DNA from: Hanleya hanleyi
Lineage: Eukaryota > Mollusca > Polyplacophora > Lepidopleurida > Hanleyidae
NCBI GenBank assembly: GCA_036873755.1
Contig: JAVTVY010033695.1
Location: 1-64,000, forward strand
Length of the DNA stretch: 64,000 nucleotides
Direction of reading: 5' to 3'
Below the pieces are notes generated by a model that saw nothing but the letters and a program-made list of their open reading frames with translations, was not told where the DNA came from and searched no databases. The position numbers were made by a program, and so were the translations under genes. Numbering within the stretch: position 1 is the stretch's first letter; each line of letters opens with the position of its first letter. Below are positions 60,112-64,000 of this stretch, piece by piece.

Positions 60112-60411
60112 TCAAGCAGAGGATGAGGGTGGGTGGATGGCAATCCAAACAGCCTTGTGATATGAATAATATGTATCATGGACACCAAATTGTATATCTG
60201 TGAGTTTGAAATTGGTGAAAATCTGGTCAATGGTTGTCCTAAGATCTGTGGTTGGGATGTGGATTAAGGGAAAGAGCCCATGCTCTTGGAAGAAGTCGTT
60301 TATCTTGGTTGTTTCAGCCGAGTCAACAGCAAATTCATTGTTGAAGTCTCCAAGTATGACAACATTAGTCGCTGAACAGTGGTTCCTTAGTGATGTAGAA
60401 AGTCCGCCCAA
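60112..60411 (-). pseudogene. Endonuclease/exonuclease/phosphatase-fold fragment (retro- or transposon-derived)
   Basis: The minus-strand frame reads NVVILGDFNNEFAVD, then FFQEHGLFPLIHIPTTD, TTIDQIFTNFKL and DTYYSYHKAVWIAI. GDFN, T(T/x)IDxIFTN and a C-terminal (S)DHxxxW box are the hallmarks of the apurinic-type EEP nucleases in LINEs and related elements. Here the last box reads SYH, so the catalytic Asp of the usual SDH is replaced. The fragment lacks the N-terminal half of the domain, and its 5' end abuts the satellite at about 60412. It is a truncated, probably dead piece. Which element it came from is unclear. Confidence 0.7.
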
Positions 60412-60439
60412 TCAGAGAAACCAGTTCTGTCATTCATCG

Positions 60440-61860
60440 TAAGTTTCTTGATGCACTGATGATGTATATCAAATTTTACATCGAGCACTTGAACGGTATC
60501 AGAGAGAGATCATTAATGATTTTGCATAAATTAAAGATGACCGCCTATCCTTCCGGTCATTCAGAGGAACTGATCTTCATTACGAGTGTCTTGATACATC
60601 GATGCTGTATACCAAGTTTCATATAGAACACTTAAATGGTATCCGAGATATATATCATTAAAGATTTTGCATAAATTAAAGATGGCCACCAAGATTTCCA
60701 CCCAATCAGAGAAACCAGTTCTGTCATTCATCATAAGTCTCTTGCTGCATCGATGATGCTTCGATGATGTTTACCAAATTTTATATCGAGCACTTAAACG
60801 GTATCAGAGATAGAGATCATTAATGATTTTGCATAAATTAAAAATGGCCGGCCATCCTTCCCGCCTCTCAGAAGAATTGATGTGGTTATTCAGTGCAAGT
60901 CAAGTCTCTGGATACATCGATGCTGTATACCAAGTTTCGTATAGAACACTTCAATGGTATCAAAGAAATACATCATTAAAGATTCTGCATAAATTAAAAA
61001 TGGCCGCCAAGGCTTTTACCTAATCAGGAAAACTGGTTTGGTCATTCCTTCAAAGTTTCTTGATGTATCGATAATCTCTACAAAGTTTCACACTGAACAG
61101 CAAAATGGTTTCCGAGATACACAAGATTCATGGTTTCGCATAAATTAAAGATGGCCGCCAAAGTTTCCACCCAATCGGGCCCAGATTCAATAGGATTCTG
61201 GGTAATGAGCATATGAATGTGCACGGCAAGTTTGGTGTGCCTAGGGTAAGTCGTTCTAAAGAAAGCTTGGTAACAAGAAGTTTCATATAGAATACTTCAA
61301 TGGTATCAAAGAAATACATCATTAAAGATTCTGCATAAATTAAAGATGGCCACCAAGGCTTTCACCTAATCAGGAAAACTGGTTTGGTCATTCCTTCAAA
61401 GTTTCTTGATGTATCGATAATCTCTACAAAGTTTCACACTGAACAGCAAAATGGTTTCCGAGATACACAAGATTCATGGTTTCGCATAAATTAAAGATGG
61501 CCGCCAAAGTTTCCACCCAATCGGGTCCAGATTCAATAGGGTTCTGGGTCATGAGCATATGGATGTGCACGGCAAGTTTGGTGTGCCTAGGGTAAGTCGT
61601 TCTAAAGAAAGCTTGGTAACGAGAAAGCTGTGATGGTTTCGCATAAATTAAAGATGGCCGCCAAAGTTTCCAACCAATCGGGTCCAGATTCAATAGGCTT
61701 GTGGTTGACCACCCAACAATTCTGTGTACCAAATTTGAAGTCTCTAGAAGCAACGGTTCGGTTTCTAGATCGATCACAAGAATTGTTGACGACCGGACGT
61801 ACATGCCAACGACAAGACCCCGCAGCCTAATAGGCCTAGGGGTAAAAAGGGTTAATATTG
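60440..61860. repeat. Tandem repeat with GCATAAATTAAAGATGGCCGCC, with higher-order duplication
   Basis: Units of roughly 110-180 bp share CATAAATTAAAGATGGCC, CCACCCAATC(A/G)G and AGTTTC(T/A)TGATG. A longer block repeats with an offset of about 347 bp (60.94-61.26 kb versus 61.29-61.62 kb), nearly identical. It ends with a GACGACCGGACGTACATGCC phrase. Confidence 0.9.
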
Positions 61861-62380
61861 CAGTATCTTGATTCTGTACAAGTGATATGTACCAAAACCT
61901 AATTTGTTAGCGCACTTTTTGGCTGCTCAATTTTTCACTGGCACATCCGAGTCCCTGGTGACCAGTCAAATACAATACTGATAATCTTAGAAAATAGTTC
62001 CTGTTGCTTCTTCGTATTTGAAATGTTATTACCTGAAGGGGAGGTAACCCGTTTAGACATAAAAGACACTCTTTTGTGTAATAAGGTAAATTTCTTATGA
62101 GACACAGAATTTTGTCTAAGTTACAAGTAGCTTCGCTTTTTAAAATGTCATCCGTGAGTCATGAATCGCATGGTCAAGCAGCCCGAAAATGTCTGTGTAA
62201 ATTGGGTGATGGTTAAGGTCCTCAGTGTTTTATAATAAAACACCATTCCTGGCCCAATCATATATTGATGTGGTGTATCACATAATGAAGCCATATTAAC
62301 TGGATTCGTCTTTCCCACGACCACACTGCACTAACCAATCACAGATGATCATAATTGCACTTATCAAATATATTTGCCAA
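61861..62380. other. No recognised gene
   Basis: Sequence beyond the likely 3' end of the minus-strand gene. Nothing recognised. Confidence 0.4.
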
Positions 62381-62386
62381 TTTATT
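62381..62386 (-). promoter_or_regulatory. Candidate polyadenylation signal AATAAA
   Basis: TTTATT on the plus strand reads AATAAA on the minus strand about 590 bp past the stop codon of the minus-strand exon pair. The distance is reasonable for a 3' UTR. No other support. Confidence 0.4.
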
Positions 62387-62978
62387 CTGGATTATTTCAT
62401 CATTTTTGGAATCATTTTGCCGGGTTGCATTGACACTGAGGAAGATCTAGACTAGAACTCAGGAGCAGACCAGAGTGACCATTACGTCACAGGACAGTTT
62501 AGAATTAGACATTTCAACAGCAAGGAACAACCTTTTTCAAGTTGGGTACAGTATTGTTTTTACCAAGTTAGGGCAACATGGCTGTAATAAATGAATGTGA
62601 TCAAATGAACATCTCTTTTGTGTCAATTTTTTGTATCTACATCATCATTAGCACCATTCCTTCCAGTAGTCGGACATCTTGGAATCTTCCACGATGGAAT
62701 TATACCCTCGCAACTTGCACAGCCTGAACATCACAACAGCTGCTTGCCCAAGCTTTCTTGACTTTTCTACATTCTGCAGAAGTGTACAATCGCACACCAG
62801 ATGGCCCCTTAATCAATACATCGCTGGATATTGCATGAACACGTTTCTAGTTAGGTTCTTACAATTGCATATTTGTAACTGTGGGAGTGGTTTCAGCATC
62901 ACGTGACTGTCATACAAGGGGAGATGATCTAGCGGGCGGGCGGGGGATGGAGTGTTGTACGGGGAGGGAGGGCCTGGG

Positions 62979-63653
62979 TCAGTGTTGATCTTGATGAGAG
63001 TCTGTGAGTGAGGAGGAGTGAGAAGGCTGGTAAGGATTACTGCCGACATGATCATCAGGAAGCCGTCGCTCCTTGGGAGATCTCTGACCGTGGAAGTCTT
63101 CGCTCTTGCGTTTTCTCTCACTGTAATCAATGAGAAACAAAAAGTTTGAAATAAGATAGAAGATCTGATCATCGACAAACATTGAGCTTAAGACCTGTCG
63201 ATAAAAAGCTATAAATGTCTTTGTGAGGACATACCCAGTTGTAGGTTTTACGCAATTCCTCGTCTGTCACCTTCATTCTGATAGTGGCTATCAGCAACTA
63301 ACATTGAAACAGCCTACTGGTAATGTGAACTACGCATTAGGTTTATACCTTAAAATCTCTCAACAATGGCAATGCAAATAAGTAAATCCAAAAAGCCTGG
63401 ATGTACTTATTGTGTGCATGATGAAGCAGTTTTCGTCCATTACCTGTCATACTTTTGTTTGTAATGGCCGAACTCTTGGCGTGGATCAGGTCGATGGTGC
63501 TCCGTTCTATGGTCACCCCTATGGTCTGGTCTCTCTGGTCTATCGTTACGGTAGTGAGGGTATGATCCTGCCCCTGCATTACCTCCGTACTCCCTATGAT
63601 AATGTTCTCTAGTACTATTATGATGGTCACGGTCTCGCCGATCATGGTTATAC
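62979..63653 (-). CDS. Last two coding exons of a host gene; Arg/Asp/His-rich low-complexity tail
   Basis: The penultimate exon 63653-63444 (210 nt) has an upstream acceptor (ACTTGACAG) and donor AG|GTAATG. The intron is 63443-63121 (323 nt) with acceptor CATTGATTACAG. The last exon runs from 63120 to the TGA at 62981-62979. The exons join in phase (codon AG+T) and give YNHDRRDRDHHNSTREHYHR..., NDRPERPDHRGDHRTEHHRP, FGHYKQKYD, SERKRKSEDFHGQRSPKE, RRLPDDHVGSNPYQPSHSSS, ending SHQDQH. The KRKSEDFHGQRSPKERR stretch looks like a nuclear-localisation or SR-like segment. Such tails are typical of nuclear RNA-processing proteins; I cannot name the gene. Upstream exons lie beyond the window or are unrecognised. 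Confidence 0.75.
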
Positions 63654-63659
63654 CTGTCA

Positions 63660-64000
63660 AGTATAGATATCTTATTACAGTGACCCATAGGTCTGACACA
63701 TGTCAGACAGAAATTCCAACCAGGAAATGCTTGGAACCGTAACGTTCACTACTTGGCATGGAGAGAAATCCCAAGTGAGATCTAGTAGCAAGGTACCCAC
63801 ATTTACCGAAGTTGTCCTTATTCGGTCAGGTTTTCAGAAGTTATTGTCCGGAAATGAAATTTTAACTTTGCTCCCAGGTGGCGCCACCTATAGACAGATC
63901 GGCGTGAAAAACAATTCCAAGCGAGATCTTGAGGCGAGATACATATACATGTATACCAAATTTGAAAAGAATCAGTTCAGTTTTTCGTAAGTTTTTGTCC
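63660..64000. other. No supported feature; upstream intron of the minus-strand gene
   Basis: A plus-strand ORF (63700-63990, 96 codons) covers this stretch but has no recognised motif. The region is inferred to be an intron of the minus-strand gene. Confidence 0.4.

Noticed and set aside
63700..63990. 96-codon plus-strand ORF at the window end
   Set aside because: Antisense to the inferred upstream intron of the minus-strand gene, with no recognisable motif.

Overview
This is eukaryotic, probably molluscan (likely marine gastropod), genomic DNA dominated by repeats. Signs of this are: no dense or operon-like ORFs; several kilobases of minisatellite; a tRNA-derived SINE; a second SINE-like family whose 3' part (a 'TTTTACGACGAGCTCTCTGA'-type tail) recalls repeats I associate with gastropods; 'GTCCGTC...' and 'AAGATGGCCGCC' repeats common in mollusc genomes; and Penelope-like retroelements of the Naiad type. 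The species cannot be named from sequence alone.

Layout. 0-9 kb: a broken Ty3/Gypsy pol fragment, then two decayed Naiad-like copies in opposite orientation (1.5-3.5 kb plus; 6.6-8.9 kb minus), the first with an extra inverted 3' piece (0.33-0.70 kb). 9-14 kb: a truncated SINE, a small TIR element and two minisatellites. 14.9-18.9 kb: a long ~42-bp-motif minisatellite with a 5'-truncated Naiad copy inserted in it. 19-23.4 kb: no recognisable gene. 23.4-26.7 kb: a module with inverted repeats at both ends holding a tandemly duplicated C2H2 zinc-finger ORF. 26.87-27.62 kb: a TIR element with a miniature relative at 39.5 kb. 27.8-38.7 kb: a very large inverted-repeat (foldback-like) structure. 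Its arms contain a 9/36-bp satellite, and its central spacer holds a degraded relative of the zinc-finger ORF. 41-43 kb: ~120-bp-period repeats. 46.4-47.3 kb: an inverted relative of the 10.7-kb element. 48-54.4 kb: a SINE with target-site duplications, a Naiad-related direct-repeat pair, and four copies of the second SINE-like family. 54.8-56.2 kb: an inverted copy of a 1.7-kb insertion found in the left foldback arm, itself carrying a small insertion with telomere-like repeats. 57-64 kb: the most host-like part, with a possible terminal exon (+) at 57.5 kb, an endonuclease-domain relic at 60.1-60.4 kb, a satellite at 60.4-61.9 kb, and the last two coding exons of a charged, low-complexity protein on the minus strand at 63.0-63.65 kb.

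No complete intact gene is present. The clearest host coding sequence is the minus-strand exon pair at the right end. The most unusual structures are the foldback-like region and its apparent link to the zinc-finger ORF family, which occurs nowhere else in the window. All homology calls rest on reading motifs by eye; no database search was possible.
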